Positions 50,199 through 59,872 of a stretch of DNA of 64,000 nucleotides are shown here, one piece after another; position 1 is the stretch's first letter; every line of letters starts with the position of its first letter. Source of the stretch: Bordetella parapertussis (lineage in GTDB: Bacteria > Pseudomonadota > Gammaproteobacteria > Burkholderiales > Burkholderiaceae_B); the NCBI GenBank assembly GCA_945895265.1, contig CAMDEF010000013.1, positions 1 through 64,000 on the forward strand. Direction: 5' to 3'. Position numbers and translations under genes: made by a program. The notes below the pieces were generated by a model that ran no database searches, was not told the DNA's origin, and saw only the letters and a list, made by a program, of their open reading frames with translations.

Positions 50199-51334
50199 CA
50201 GAACAGACCTCGGGTACCGAGCAGCCAAACGGTACGACGGCGCGAATCGACCAACGCAAAAAATGGCTGTTTAAATTGTTGTTGGCTGTCATCGTCTTGG
50301 GCGGCGCCTGGCTAGCCTATTGGTTCTTTTACAGTTCTCACTTCATCTCGACAGACAACGCCTATACCGCGGTCGAAATTTCTCAAGTGACACCGTCTGT
50401 CGAGGGGACGGTGAAGGCAGTCAATGTGAGCGATACCCAGCAAGTGAAAAAGGGTGATGTGCTAGCGCTCATCGACGATGCCGACACACGCTTGGCTTTG
50501 CTGGCTGCACAGGCTGAACTTGGTCGTGCCACGCGTCGCGTAGAGGGATATTTTGCAAACGACAGGTCGTTGGCGGCCCAAGTGTTAGCGCGCGAGGCTG
50601 AAGAGCAACGCGCTCAAGCTCAGTTGGCCGCTGCGCAAGCGGATGACAACCGCGCGAGTATTGACTTACGTCGTCGCAAGGCACTCGAAAAATCGGGCTC
50701 AGTCTCTGGTGAAGAGCTCACGCGTGCTGAAAATGCTGCGAGTGCGGCCAGCGCAAACTTGGCCGTTGCAAGCGCAAATTTAGCGCTTGCGCGTGCCAAT
50801 CTTGAGATGACGCGCGGTTTGAAGTTGATGAATCAAACCTTGATTGCCGGCACCTCGGTGCACGACAACCCAGAGGTGGTCTTTGCGCGAGCCAAGGCTG
50901 AACAGGCCCAACTGAATCAAGAACGCACCACCGTTCGCGCTCCGGTGTCTGGTGTAGTCGCAAAGCGGCAGGTCCAGGTTGGGCAGAGAGTGCAGGCTGG
51001 CACCCCCATGTTATCCGTGGTGCCGGTGCAACTGATGCATGTGAATGCAAATTTTAAAGAGGTGCAATTGCCGAAAGTGAAGGTTGGTCAGGCAGTCGAG
51101 CTGACCTCTGATTTATACGGCGATGAAGTGGTATTTAAAGGTGTTGTCGAAGGGTTTGCGGGCGGAACAGGTTCCGCTTTCGCCGTGATTCCGGCTCAAA
51201 ATGCGACCGGCAACTGGATCAAAGTGGTACAGCGTGTGCCAGTGCGTATCAAGCTTGATCCAGACCAATTGAAAAAAAATCCCTTAACGGTCGGTCTTTC
51301 GATGACCGTGCGTATCGACGTTTCGGCTCGCTAA
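50195..51334 (+). CDS. efflux periplasmic adaptor, EmrA/HlyD family
   Basis: A 379-residue membrane fusion protein. One N-terminal TM helix (LLLAVIVLGGAWLAYWFFY, about 28-46) anchors it, followed by the biotinyl-like half (TPSVEGTVKAVNVSDTQQVK), a long alanine-rich coiled coil (about 100-215) and the second half-lipoyl segment TTVRAPVSGVVAKRQVQVGQ. It links the inner-membrane pump at 51335 to the outer-membrane factor at 48681. The gene is overlapped 5' and abuts the pump gene with no gap. Confidence 0.92.
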   Translation: MTEQTSGTEQPNGTTARIDQRKKWLFKLLLAVIVLGGAWLAYWFFYSSHFISTDNAYTAVEISQVTPSVEGTVKAVNVSDTQQVKKGDVLALIDDADTRLALLAAQAELGRATRRVEGYFANDRSLAAQVLAREAEEQRAQAQLAAAQADDNRASIDLRRRKALEKSGSVSGEELTRAENAASAASANLAVASANLALARANLEMTRGLKLMNQTLIAGTSVHDNPEVVFARAKAEQAQLNQERTTVRAPVSGVVAKRQVQVGQRVQAGTPMLSVVPVQLMHVNANFKEVQLPKVKVGQAVELTSDLYGDEVVFKGVVEGFAGGTGSAFAVIPAQNATGNWIKVVQRVPVRIKLDPDQLKKNPLTVGLSMTVRIDVSAR

Positions 51335-52900
51335 ATGCTCAAGTCCCTTAAAGAGAGTCGCGACCAACCTATCGCCCCGCTTGAGGGGCGCACGCTTTGG
51401 TTGGCTGCGGTCGTCATTGCCGGGGCAAATTTCATGGCGGTACTGGACATGACGATTGCGAATGTCTCGGTTCCTAACATTGCGGGTGCGCTGGGCGCAA
51501 CGACCAGTCAGGGGACCTGGGTGATTACCTCTTATGCAGTGGCCGAGGCAATTATTCTGCCTCTGACCGGCTGGATGGCTGCGCGCGTCGGCCTGGTGCG
51601 TACGTTTCTTTGGGCGATGAGTTTGTTCGCTGTGTTTTCGATTTTCTGTGGGTTGTCGACCTCACTCGAAATGCTCGTGGTGGCGCGTGTGTTGCAAGGC
51701 TTCGCAGGCGGTCCACTCATGCCTTTGTCGCAGACCTTGTTGTTGCGTATTTTTCCAAAAGAGAAGGCGGCGACGGCGATTACGCTTTGGTCGATGACAA
51801 CCTTACTTGCCCCCATTAGTGGCCCAGTGGTGGGCGGCTGGATTTGTGAAAACTGGTCTTGGTCGTGGATCTTTTTTATCAACTTGCCCCTGGGTTGTAT
51901 TTCTGTTTTTTTTGCGGCTAAGTTGCTGTTGCGCTACGAATTGCCTCGCAAGCTCGTGCCCATCGATGCGATAGGTTTGGTGTTGTTGGTGGTCTGGGTG
52001 GGGGCGTTTCAGATCATGCTTGATATTGGTAAAGAGCACGACTGGTTTGCCTCGAAGCAGATTGTGGCGCTCGCTGTGATCGCGGCGATTGGTTTTGCGG
52101 CGTTTCTGATTTGGGAATTGACAGCTGAACATCCGATCGTAGACCTTAGGGTCTTCAGGCATCGCGGTTTTACCGTTGCGGTCGTGGCAATGAGTATTGG
52201 TTATTCTTCGTTTATGGTCTTGAATGTGCTGACCCCCTTGTGGTTGCAGCTCAATATGGATTACACCGCTGGCCAGGCGGGCAGAACGATTGGCTGGACG
52301 GGAGTTTTTTCTCTGTGCATGGCGCCCCTGGTGGGCAGGCTAGCGATCAGACTCGACCGTAGAACGCTGGTCTGTGGCGGTTTGCTTTGGTTGTCGGCAG
52401 TGACCGCCCTGCGCTTTTCTGGCAGTACTGACCTGACGTATTGGCAGATCACGTTTCCGTTAATGGTGATGGGCTTAGGTATGCCCTTTTTCTTTATTTC
52501 TGCCTCTGGTATGGCGCTCGCGAGCGTCAGCGCTGAAGAAACAGCCTCGGCGGCCGGGCTACTGAATTTTTCAAGGACACTGTTGGCTGCTTTTGCAGTG
52601 TCATCTATGGCAACCGTTTGGGACGATCACACAACGCTGAATCACGCAGAATTTGTTGGATTGGTTGACGCGGACGGGTCTCTAATCAATGGGTTGTTAC
52701 AAAGTGGCCTGTCGATGGACGCGAGCCGCGCGGTGCTTGATAGTTTGATTTCTACCCAGAGTGTCATGATTGCCACAAACGAAATCATGATGGTCGTTGC
52801 GGGGACTTTCTTTATCGGTGCTTGTGTGATTTGGCTGGCACCTCGCCCGCGCGCTTGGCTCGGTCCGTCGGGTGGCCAGTCCCAAGCGCCAAAAGGCTAG
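51335..52900 (+). CDS. drug efflux MFS transporter, EmrB/DHA2 family
   Basis: A 521-residue H+-driven pump with 14 predicted membrane segments. The DHA2 motif VLDMTIANVSVPNI occurs in TM1 and GWMAARVGLVRTF is the loop 2-3 motif A. LNFSRTLLAAFAVS lies in a late helix. It would export hydrophobic compounds or acids through the EmrA-type adaptor and the NodT-type channel. The start ATG follows the preceding stop directly. No MarR-type regulator gene is adjacent. Confidence 0.93.
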   Translation: MLKSLKESRDQPIAPLEGRTLWLAAVVIAGANFMAVLDMTIANVSVPNIAGALGATTSQGTWVITSYAVAEAIILPLTGWMAARVGLVRTFLWAMSLFAVFSIFCGLSTSLEMLVVARVLQGFAGGPLMPLSQTLLLRIFPKEKAATAITLWSMTTLLAPISGPVVGGWICENWSWSWIFFINLPLGCISVFFAAKLLLRYELPRKLVPIDAIGLVLLVVWVGAFQIMLDIGKEHDWFASKQIVALAVIAAIGFAAFLIWELTAEHPIVDLRVFRHRGFTVAVVAMSIGYSSFMVLNVLTPLWLQLNMDYTAGQAGRTIGWTGVFSLCMAPLVGRLAIRLDRRTLVCGGLLWLSAVTALRFSGSTDLTYWQITFPLMVMGLGMPFFFISASGMALASVSAEETASAAGLLNFSRTLLAAFAVSSMATVWDDHTTLNHAEFVGLVDADGSLINGLLQSGLSMDASRAVLDSLISTQSVMIATNEIMMVVAGTFFIGACVIWLAPRPRAWLGPSGGQSQAPKG

Positions 52901-53015
52901 TAGGTGTGATGCGCCGAGCTGCAAAGATTTTTCGGTGATGTGACGGTTTGAAGGGAACCTCTACCCCTATACTTGGTCAGATCGATACCAGTAACTGCTT
53001 TGACGAGGTTTGCCC

Positions 53016-53744
53016 ATGAATACCCAAGAACGTGACATGTTGAATGCATTTCTCACGCAGCTGACACAAGCCCAAGTTGGCGCGAAAGAACCTGAAGCCG
53101 ATACCCTGATTGCACAGGCTCTGGCAAAGCAGCCCAATGCGGGTTATCTGCTGGTTCAGCGGGCGATGCAGCTGGATTTTGTCTTGCAGCAATCGCAAGC
53201 AAAAGTCGCTGAATTACAAGCTCAGCTTGAACGTCAAAAACCGGTCGCACAGGCGAGCTTCTTGAACGACGTACACGCTTGGGGTCGAGGTCCCTCGGCG
53301 CCCTCCGCAGGTCTGAACTCAGTCTCAGTTGCGGCTTCTGGGTCAAGTGCTGCACCCGCCATGGCCAGGCCTGCAGTGGCTGGGGCCCCGGTTGCCAGCG
53401 CAGCGCCTGCGCCTGCTGCCGCACCGGCCGCAGCCACAACACCTTGGGGCTCGAGCATGATGGGCACCGTTGCCACGACCGCAGCCGGTGTGGTTGCCGG
53501 TTCGTTTTTATATTCAGGCATTCAAAGCTTGATGGGTAACCACAACTCTGGCGGAGCGTTTGGCGCGGGCAACAAACATGACAATCAGCAACCAGCCAGC
53601 CATACCGAAAATACCACCGTGGTCAATAATTATTATGCCAACGAGCCGGCGCCCACCTCGGCCTACGATACGCCAGAGTTATCGGGCGGCTACGATGTGG
53701 CTGATTCGGGCGGTGATTTCGGTGGTTCAGACGATACGGCCTAG
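53016..53744 (+). CDS. DUF2076 domain protein
   Basis: A 242-residue protein. The N-terminal DUF2076 helices (MNTQERDMLNAFLTQLTQAQ to about residue 75) are followed by an Ala/Pro-rich linker (about 95-145), one possible membrane-crossing segment (MGTVATTAAGVVAGSFLYSG), and an Asn/Asp/Gly-rich tail ending GGDFGGSDDTA. The function of DUF2076 is not known; an envelope location is inferred. The ATG at 53016 has GAGG 9 bases upstream. A 10-bp hairpin follows the stop. Confidence 0.82.
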   Translation: MNTQERDMLNAFLTQLTQAQVGAKEPEADTLIAQALAKQPNAGYLLVQRAMQLDFVLQQSQAKVAELQAQLERQKPVAQASFLNDVHAWGRGPSAPSAGLNSVSVAASGSSAAPAMARPAVAGAPVASAAPAPAAAPAAATTPWGSSMMGTVATTAAGVVAGSFLYSGIQSLMGNHNSGGAFGAGNKHDNQQPASHTENTTVVNNYYANEPAPTSAYDTPELSGGYDVADSGGDFGGSDDTA

Positions 53745-53749
53745 TCAGC

Positions 53750-53775
53750 GCGGCGCCTCTTGACTGAGGTGCCGC
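53750..53775 (+). terminator. hairpin after the DUF2076 gene
   Basis: GCGGCGCCTC (53750-53759) pairs with GAGGTGCCGC (53766-53775), one G-T pair, around TTGACT. It begins 6 bases after the stop codon. The absence of a U-tract lowers confidence. Confidence 0.5.
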
Positions 53776-53815
53776 CAGCTCTGTACAACGGTAGAATCGA
53801 ATGACAGAGATCAGT

Positions 53816-54544
53816 ATGACAACCATAAAAAAAACCCAACGCTTTGGCTTGTTGTTGCCATCTTCAAACACCACTCAAGAGCCAGAGTTCACACAAGTCT
53901 TACCAGCGTCGGTGTCGCTGCACTGTGCACGTTTGACGCTGAGTCAGATCGACCCTGAATCGACCATCAAAATCGTAGCCGAGCTTGAAACTGAAACGCG
54001 CAAACTCAACGACGCTCGTGTAGATGCCGTCGTGCTGTCTGCCACCGCGCCTTCAACGCGCATGGGTAAAGGCTACGATCAAGAAATCTGTCAGCGTATC
54101 GAAAAAGCCTGCGGCAAACCTGCGACGACAGCAGCGACTGCAATGCTGCAGGCGTTTAACGTGCTTAACATCAAAAAAATAGTTCTGGCTGCCCCTTGGA
54201 GTGCGAGTACCAACCAAACTGTCGCCAACTTTATTGAGGCGAGCGGCGTACAAGTTCTGCACCAAGCCGCGATGGGAATCGTCAGCAATATCGAAGTGGG
54301 CGATCTCGGTGCGCAAACAGCGTATGACCTAGGGCGACAGGCCGACCGACCCGAAGCCGATGCAATCTTTTTGGCTTGCGGCAACTGGATGACGATGGAT
54401 ATCATCGAAGCGCTTGAACGCGACACAGGCAAACCTGTTCTAAGCACCAATAGTTGTGCGCTTTGGGCAATGTTGAATATTTTGGGTGGTCATGCCGCGG
54501 TACCGGGTTACGGGACTTTGCTTAACGATCATCTGGCTGCTTGA
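53816..54544 (+). CDS. maleate isomerase/arylmalonate decarboxylase-like protein, single-cysteine form
   Basis: A 242-residue Asp/Glu racemase-superfamily protein, paralogous to the one at 18412 (RFGLLLPSSNTTQEPEF). The first catalytic cysteine is replaced by A76 (VVLSATAPS) while the second remains, C188 (FLACGNWMT). This matches arylmalonate decarboxylase, which also keeps only the second cysteine (C188 in the Bordetella enzyme). A decarboxylase rather than racemase/isomerase function is therefore plausible. Starts at 53801 and 53816 are both possible; AGAGA 7 bases upstream favours 53816. Confidence 0.75.
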   Translation: MTTIKKTQRFGLLLPSSNTTQEPEFTQVLPASVSLHCARLTLSQIDPESTIKIVAELETETRKLNDARVDAVVLSATAPSTRMGKGYDQEICQRIEKACGKPATTAATAMLQAFNVLNIKKIVLAAPWSASTNQTVANFIEASGVQVLHQAAMGIVSNIEVGDLGAQTAYDLGRQADRPEADAIFLACGNWMTMDIIEALERDTGKPVLSTNSCALWAMLNILGGHAAVPGYGTLLNDHLAA

Positions 54545-54617
54545 GTACGAGACCGGTTCGAGGTTTGAACGCCGCCAAGCTGTCGAAACTGTCAAGGTCA
54601 ACAATGAAATGTTCGCT

Positions 54618-54642
54618 GTTGGTGGAGTCGTGATCCACCAAC
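54618..54642. terminator. bidirectional hairpin between convergent genes
   Basis: GTTGGTGGA (54618-54626) pairs exactly with TCCACCAAC (54634-54642) around GTCGTGA. It lies between genes ending at 54544 (plus) and 54661 (minus). Confidence 0.5.
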
Positions 54643-54660
54643 CACCTGTTCGCGCGAGTC

Positions 54661-56229
54661 TCAGGTCACAGGAGCAGGATTAAACAACACCAGTGCGTTT
54701 GCAATGTTCCAGTGCTCAGCCCAGGTCTTACGACCGCTGGCGACATCAAGCATTAAACGAAAAATCTCCCAGCCCAGTTCTTCGATTGAAAGCTCGCCAT
54801 CGGCGACGCGCCCCGCGTTGACATCCATGATGTCATGCCAACGACGTGCCAAATCCGTGCGGGTCGCGACCTTGATCACGGGGCACTCTGCTAAGCCGTA
54901 GGGTGTACCTCGACCCGTTGTAAAGATGTGAAGGTTCATGCCTGCAGCGAGTTGTAAGGTGCCGCAAATAAAATCGCTTGCTGGGGTGGCAGCGTATACC
55001 AGACCACGTTGGTCACGGGCCAGTTTTTCACCTGGCGGCAAACAGCTTGAAATGGCCGAGCTGCCACTCTTGATGATCGAACCCATAGCTTTTTCTACAA
55101 TATTAGATAAGCCGCCCGCTTTGTTGCCGGGTGTCGTGTTGGCGCTGCGGTCAACGTTGGCCCGAGCCAGATAGCCATCGTACCAAGCAAGCTGAGTCAC
55201 GATCTCTTGCGCGACGCTGGCGTTGATCGCACGTGAAGTGAGTTGATCCACACCATCACGAACTTCGGTGTTTTCGCTGAACATCACGGTGGCACCAGCA
55301 CGTACTAATAAATCTGCCGCAACGCCTAAAGCGGGGTTCGCCGTGACCCCACTCAGGGCATCGCTACCACCGCACTGCATACCAACAATCAGCTCACTTG
55401 CCGGCACCGTTTGGCGGGTGCGTTGATTCAGGCGAATCAAATGCACGGTGGCCTCGGCCATGATGGCTTGAATCATTGACATAAAGCCGACATGTTCAGC
55501 GTCTTGCAGGCAGACGGTGTCGACACCGGTCGAGCGCTCATCTTTAATTGGGAAGCTGCCGGGTGGCATGAGGCGATCAGGCTGTAATTTCTCACAGCCC
55601 AGGCTCACCACCATCACTTCGCCCCCAAAATTTGGATTCAAACTGATGTTTCGAATCGTACGAATGGGAATGATCGCTTCGGCGGCATCAATCGCCACGC
55701 CACAACCGTAGGTGTGCTCAAGGCCCACCACGTCGTCAACGTTTGGGTATTTTGGTAATAACTCGGCTTTAATACGTTGAACCGCGTATTCGACCACCCC
55801 AGCCACGCATTGGACGGTGGTCGTGATTGCCAGGATGTTGCGCGTGCCAACCGAACCATCTGCGTTACGGTAACCTTCAAAGGTATAGCCCTCAAGAGGT
55901 TCGGTCGACGCTGGTTTGACCGTAGCGATGGGTAGATTCTCAAAATTGCGCGCCTCAGGCATACGTAAGAGGCGTTCATGCACCCAACTGCCCGCTGGGA
56001 TTGGCTTCAAGGCGTACCCAATCGTCAGCCCGTAACGAATCACTGGCGCCTCTTGTGCGAAATCGATGAGCGCCACCTTGTGCGCTTGCGGGACCTTGTT
56101 CACCAACACTAAGCCAGAGGGCAAGACCGTACCAGCCGGTAGCCCGCCATCGTTGCCAACAATCGCGACGTTATCGAGATCGTGCATTTTGATGAGATGG
56201 GGCTTGGGGTGTTGTTGATTGATTGTCAT
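54661..56229 (-). CDS. UxaA-family sugar acid dehydratase (galactarate dehydratase-like)
   Basis: A 522-residue enzyme with an N-terminal SAF domain (about 12-95) and the UxaA/GarD catalytic domain starting at [39 protein letters not shown] and [12 protein letters not shown] carry conserved cysteines and metal-site residues. It would dehydrate galactarate or a related aldarate/altronate-type acid with a divalent metal. The overall length matches GarD. It is divergent from the D-tartrate dehydratase-like gene, with an 11-bp direct repeat in between. Confidence 0.87.
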   Translation of the reverse strand: MTINQQHPKPHLIKMHDLDNVAIVGNDGGLPAGTVLPSGLVLVNKVPQAHKVALIDFAQEAPVIRYGLTIGYALKPIPAGSWVHERLLRMPEARNFENLPIATVKPASTEPLEGYTFEGYRNADGSVGTRNILAITTTVQCVAGVVEYAVQRIKAELLPKYPNVDDVVGLEHTYGCGVAIDAAEAIIPIRTIRNISLNPNFGGEVMVVSLGCEKLQPDRLMPPGSFPIKDERSTGVDTVCLQDAEHVGFMSMIQAIMAEATVHLIRLNQRTRQTVPASELIVGMQCGGSDALSGVTANPALGVAADLLVRAGATVMFSENTEVRDGVDQLTSRAINASVAQEIVTQLAWYDGYLARANVDRSANTTPGNKAGGLSNIVEKAMGSIIKSGSSAISSCLPPGEKLARDQRGLVYAATPASDFICGTLQLAAGMNLHIFTTGRGTPYGLAECPVIKVATRTDLARRWHDIMDVNAGRVADGELSIEELGWEIFRLMLDVASGRKTWAEHWNIANALVLFNPAPVT

Positions 56230-56292
56230 CGGTCTTCTTTTTTATCAGTCAAGAGGCGGCACTTTGGTTACCATTGTTCGTTCTGAGTGTAT

Positions 56293-56326
56293 CGTATTGC
56301 CTGCTACCAGAACAACGTATTGCCTG
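56293..56326. repeat. 11-bp direct repeat between two dehydratase genes
   Basis: CGTATTGCCTG occurs at 56293-56303 and 56316-56326 (23-bp period), in the 144-bp divergent region between the galactarate-type (start 56229, minus) and tartrate-type (start 56374, plus) dehydratases. It is a candidate shared operator. Confidence 0.5.
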
Positions 56327-56373
56327 ATCCCTTAACAATCTCCTTCTGACTTCGTCGCAATAGAGCCTGACTC

Positions 56374-57537
56374 ATGAAAATTACAGAGATCCGCGAATCC
56401 ACCCGCCCGATCAAGTCCAATATCCGTAACGCCTATATTGATTTTTCAAAAATGACCTTGAGCTTGGTTGCCGTTGTCACGGATGTGATCCGAGACGGTA
56501 AACCCGTGATTGGCTATGGCTTTAACTCAAACGGGCGTTATGGGCAGGGTGCGTTGATGCGCGAGCGGTTTATTCCTCGTGTGCTTGAAGCAAAGTCCGA
56601 CTCGTTGCTAGATGCGAAAGGTATGTTGTGTCCGCATAAAGTGTGGGTAACGATGATGAATAACGAAAAGCCTGGCGGTCATGGCGAGCGCTCGGTGGCG
56701 GTTGGCACGATTGACATGGCCGTTTGGGACGCAGTCGCCAAGATTGAAGGCGTGCCGCTGTATCAACTGTTGGCCGAACGCTATGGCGATGGCAAGCCCA
56801 AGCGCGAGGTGTTTGTCTACGCAGCTGGTGGCTATTACTGGCCCGGACAGGGACTTGAAGGCCTCACGCGCGAGATGCAAAGCTATCTTGATCGTGGGTA
56901 TTCGGTCGTGAAGAAAAAAATCGGCGGAGGCTCGTTAGCTGAAGACTGTAAGCGAATTGAAGCAGTATTAAAGTTGCTTGGCCCCGGGCAGAGACTGGCC
57001 GTTGATGCGAACGGCCGCTTTGATTTGAAGACTGCCATAGAGTACGGCAAGGCCTTGGCGCAGTACGATTTATTTTGGTACGAAGAAGCCGGTGATCCGC
57101 TTGACTTTGAGTTGCAGGCAGAGCTAGCCAATCATTATGACAAACCGATGGCCACGGGTGAAAACCTGTTTTCAATGCAAGATGCCCGTAATTTGATTCG
57201 CTATGGCGGCATGCGGCGCGATCGAGACTGGTTGCAATTTGATTGCGCGCTCAGCTATGGCTTGGTTGAATATTTGCGAACTCTTGAGATGCTCAAAGAG
57301 TATGACTGGTCGCCCAAGCGCTGTGTGCCGCATGGCGGTCATCAGATGTCGCTTGCGATTGCCGCGGGTTTGGGTCTTGGGGGCAACGAAAGCTATCCCG
57401 ACCTCTTTCAACCGTATGGCGGGTTTCCGGATGGCGTCAAGGTAGAAAACAGCATTGTGACGTTGCCAGAATTAGTGGGTATTGGATTCGAAGGCAAAGC
57501 AGATCTTTACGCTGAGATGAAGGCCTTGGCAAGTTAG
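56374..57537 (+). CDS. tarD: D(-)-tartrate dehydratase, enolase superfamily
   Basis: A 387-residue mandelate racemase-type enzyme that turns D-tartrate into oxaloacetate. Every position expected for the Bradyrhizobium D-tartrate dehydratase is found with an offset of two: K180 and K182 (VVKKKIGG), metal ligands D211 (VDANGRF), E237 (WYEEAG) and E263 (TGEN), and the catalytic H320 (CVPHGGHQMSL). Tartrate-group length and C-terminus are kept. It is divergent from the galactarate-type dehydratase, pointing to an aldaric/hydroxydiacid catabolic region. Confidence 0.9.
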   Translation: MKITEIRESTRPIKSNIRNAYIDFSKMTLSLVAVVTDVIRDGKPVIGYGFNSNGRYGQGALMRERFIPRVLEAKSDSLLDAKGMLCPHKVWVTMMNNEKPGGHGERSVAVGTIDMAVWDAVAKIEGVPLYQLLAERYGDGKPKREVFVYAAGGYYWPGQGLEGLTREMQSYLDRGYSVVKKKIGGGSLAEDCKRIEAVLKLLGPGQRLAVDANGRFDLKTAIEYGKALAQYDLFWYEEAGDPLDFELQAELANHYDKPMATGENLFSMQDARNLIRYGGMRRDRDWLQFDCALSYGLVEYLRTLEMLKEYDWSPKRCVPHGGHQMSLAIAAGLGLGGNESYPDLFQPYGGFPDGVKVENSIVTLPELVGIGFEGKADLYAEMKALAS

Positions 57538-57568
57538 GGCGTACAAACACTGAGCCAACCGCCTAAAA

Positions 57569-58399
57569 TTGCGGGATGAATCGCTCGAAAGTTCATTTGA
57601 GCATGAGCAGTTTTACGATTCAATCAGTTACGTTCGGGTGATCAATAAAATGGCGATGAGCGGCAGGCAGAACGTGAGTGGTAGCGATCACGTGAATAAC
57701 AACAAAGCTTACCGGCTTGCCGTTGCCAGTGTGCTCAATGCACTAAAGCCTCAAACGGTACTGGATATCTGTTGTGGCGACGGTTGGTTGCCCGGCGCAC
57801 TCGCGCACCCTGCACAGGTGCATGGAACCGATTTTTACGCAGAGGCGCCTGCGGGCTATGCTCAGTTTCAAGCAGCCGACTTTAACGTGGGTATACCAGA
57901 GACCTTCGGACAGTACGATGCTGCGGTTTGTTGTGAGGCAATGGGCTATCTGCAAAATCCGGGGCTATTTTTGCAAAGCGTGCGCGCGCATTTGAAGCCT
58001 GGTGCAACGTTTGTGTTATCCCTGCCCAATCCTAACTATGCTGGGGCGCGTCTCAATCACCTCATTCAAGGGTTTCCACGCTCGTACTCTTGGTTTGCGC
58101 AAAATACGACAGCCGAGCCTCACATGCCTTGGCTCACCTTAGGCTTATTTCAACTTTGGTTATTGCTTGGTTTGAATGGCTTCACTGACGTGACTGTGCA
58201 CGACGTTGACGAAAAAAAACCCCGACGTCAAGCTGAGAGACTCATTGGTTGGTTAATTAAGGGCTACGCTCGAAAAAAAATTAAATCCGCTCCGTCAGCT
58301 GCGGTCGCACAGCTTTGGCGTCAGGCATTGTCTGATCAGGTGGTGTACGGTCGGCAGTTGGTGGTTTCTGCTAAAGTGGGTATACGGGTTGCGCGCTGA
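57569..58399 (+). CDS. class I SAM-dependent methyltransferase
   Basis: A 276-residue Rossmann methyltransferase. The SAM-binding motif I is TVLDICCGDGWLPGAL (about 68-83) and the motif II acidic residue is in VHGTDFYAE; FGQYDAAVCCEAMGYL is the motif-IV region. The substrate is unknown. The start is unclear: the TTG at 57569 keeps an N-terminal segment that looks coding (FEHEQFYDSISYVRV), but it has no ribosome binding site; the ATG at 57650 is the next option. It is 31 bases downstream of tarD on the same strand. Confidence 0.75.
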   Translation: MRDESLESSFEHEQFYDSISYVRVINKMAMSGRQNVSGSDHVNNNKAYRLAVASVLNALKPQTVLDICCGDGWLPGALAHPAQVHGTDFYAEAPAGYAQFQAADFNVGIPETFGQYDAAVCCEAMGYLQNPGLFLQSVRAHLKPGATFVLSLPNPNYAGARLNHLIQGFPRSYSWFAQNTTAEPHMPWLTLGLFQLWLLLGLNGFTDVTVHDVDEKKPRRQAERLIGWLIKGYARKKIKSAPSAAVAQLWRQALSDQVVYGRQLVVSAKVGIRVAR

Positions 58400-58467
58400 G
58401 GTGGATTGACCCCAAGAGCTTGCATACTGATCCTATTTGCAATACCTATTTTCGATTTAAGCTTTCA

Positions 58468-59850
58468 ATGACAAACACAGCTAACCACTCTGCCGTAGAT
58501 GTGTCGTTTCCTTTGGCACAATTTATTCAAAACTGTCGCTGGAGTGATATTCCAGAGGTGGTACGACACGAGGCTAAGCGCTCGTTATTGAATTATTTTT
58601 CAACAGCCTTGTCGGCCTGTTTTGATCCAACGATTGAGCGCGCCGCTCAGGTGTACGGACGCTTTTCAGTTGGTCAACAGGCCACGGTGATCGGACGCGG
58701 GCAGCGACTCGACATGCTGACGGCGGCCGCACTCAACACCATGGCTGCTAACGTGTTTGACTTTGACGACACGCACATTCCAACGATCATTCATCCAACT
58801 GCACCGGTGGCACCCGCTGTGTTTGCCTGGTCTGAAACGCAACGCACGAGTGGCATCGATTTATTACTGAGTTTCATTTTGGGTGTCGAAGCCGAGTGTC
58901 GCATTGGCAACGCTGTGTCGCCAGGGCACTACGCTCGCGGCTGGCATATCACCTCGACGTGCGGCGTCTTTGGCGCTGCTCTGGCGACCGGTAAGTTGCT
59001 TGGCTTGACTGCGCGACAACTGGTTTGGGCGTTGGGGTCTGCCTCTGCCCAGGCCTCGGGCTTAGTCGAGACGCTTGGCACCATGTCTAAAAGCGTGAGT
59101 ATGGGTAATGCCTCACGTAATGGCATGCTGTCAGCGCTGTTGGCGCAACAAGATTTTGATGGGCCTGCTCACCCACTTGAAGGCGTGCGCGGGTTTTTAA
59201 ATGTGACCGCTGACGCACCCGATTGCCAGAGTATCGTCAGTGGGCTAGGTGAGCGTTGGGAAATTCTCAACAACACCTATAAGCCGTTTCCGTGCGGAGT
59301 GGTCTTGAACCCAGTGCTTGAGGCGTGTTTGGGCTTGTCCACACATCCTGAACTGTTGCAACAAGGCTTGGGTGCGATTGAACGTATCGAATTGATTGGT
59401 CATCCCCTGTTGCGACAACGCACCGACCGCCCCAACGTGTCGACTGGCAGAGAGTCGCAGGTTAGTGCACAACACGCAGTTGCCGTTGCCTTAACGCGAG
59501 GCAAGGCCGGTTTAGCCGAGTTCAGCGACCTGGCTGTTGCAGATACGACTTTGCGCACCTTGGGTCAAAAACTTTCTTTCATTGACGATGCCTCGTTTGC
59601 CGTCGAGGCAGCGACTGTCAGATTGCATTTGCAGCGCGGTCAGACACTTGAAGTTGCCATCGACATCGCACGCGGGGCTCGAGCCAAGCCGCTTTCGGAT
59701 CAGGATCTTGAAAACAAAGTTCGCGCCTTATGCGAGTATGGTGGCTCAGGCTGCGATCCAGAGCCGTTAATCGAGGCGGTCTGGTCAATGGAACGTGCAG
59801 TAGATGTCGGGCAACTGATGCAACGAGTTACCGGACACGCAAAATCTTAA
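58468..59850 (+). CDS. MmgE/PrpD family protein
   Basis: A 460-residue protein with the N-terminal helical MmgE/PrpD domain (TMAANVFDFDDTHIPTIIHP, including the conserved DDTH) and the GWHITSTCGVFGAALA segment. Relatives include 2-methylcitrate dehydratase and cis-aconitate decarboxylase, but many act on unknown hydroxy- or tricarboxylates. The Asp/His active-site motif is kept. It precedes a Bug receptor gene by 22 bases, so receptor and enzyme likely share a tricarboxylate-like ligand. A longer ATG at 58420 is less likely. Confidence 0.87.
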   Translation: MTNTANHSAVDVSFPLAQFIQNCRWSDIPEVVRHEAKRSLLNYFSTALSACFDPTIERAAQVYGRFSVGQQATVIGRGQRLDMLTAAALNTMAANVFDFDDTHIPTIIHPTAPVAPAVFAWSETQRTSGIDLLLSFILGVEAECRIGNAVSPGHYARGWHITSTCGVFGAALATGKLLGLTARQLVWALGSASAQASGLVETLGTMSKSVSMGNASRNGMLSALLAQQDFDGPAHPLEGVRGFLNVTADAPDCQSIVSGLGERWEILNNTYKPFPCGVVLNPVLEACLGLSTHPELLQQGLGAIERIELIGHPLLRQRTDRPNVSTGRESQVSAQHAVAVALTRGKAGLAEFSDLAVADTTLRTLGQKLSFIDDASFAVEAATVRLHLQRGQTLEVAIDIARGARAKPLSDQDLENKVRALCEYGGSGCDPEPLIEAVWSMERAVDVGQLMQRVTGHAKS

Positions 59851-59872
59851 CTTGATATGAGAGAGGTCAACC

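Noticed and set aside
53053..53521. Antisense open frames over the DUF2076 gene
   Set aside because: The Ala/Pro-rich low-complexity coding sequence creates long open frames on the opposite strand; no start signal or family match.
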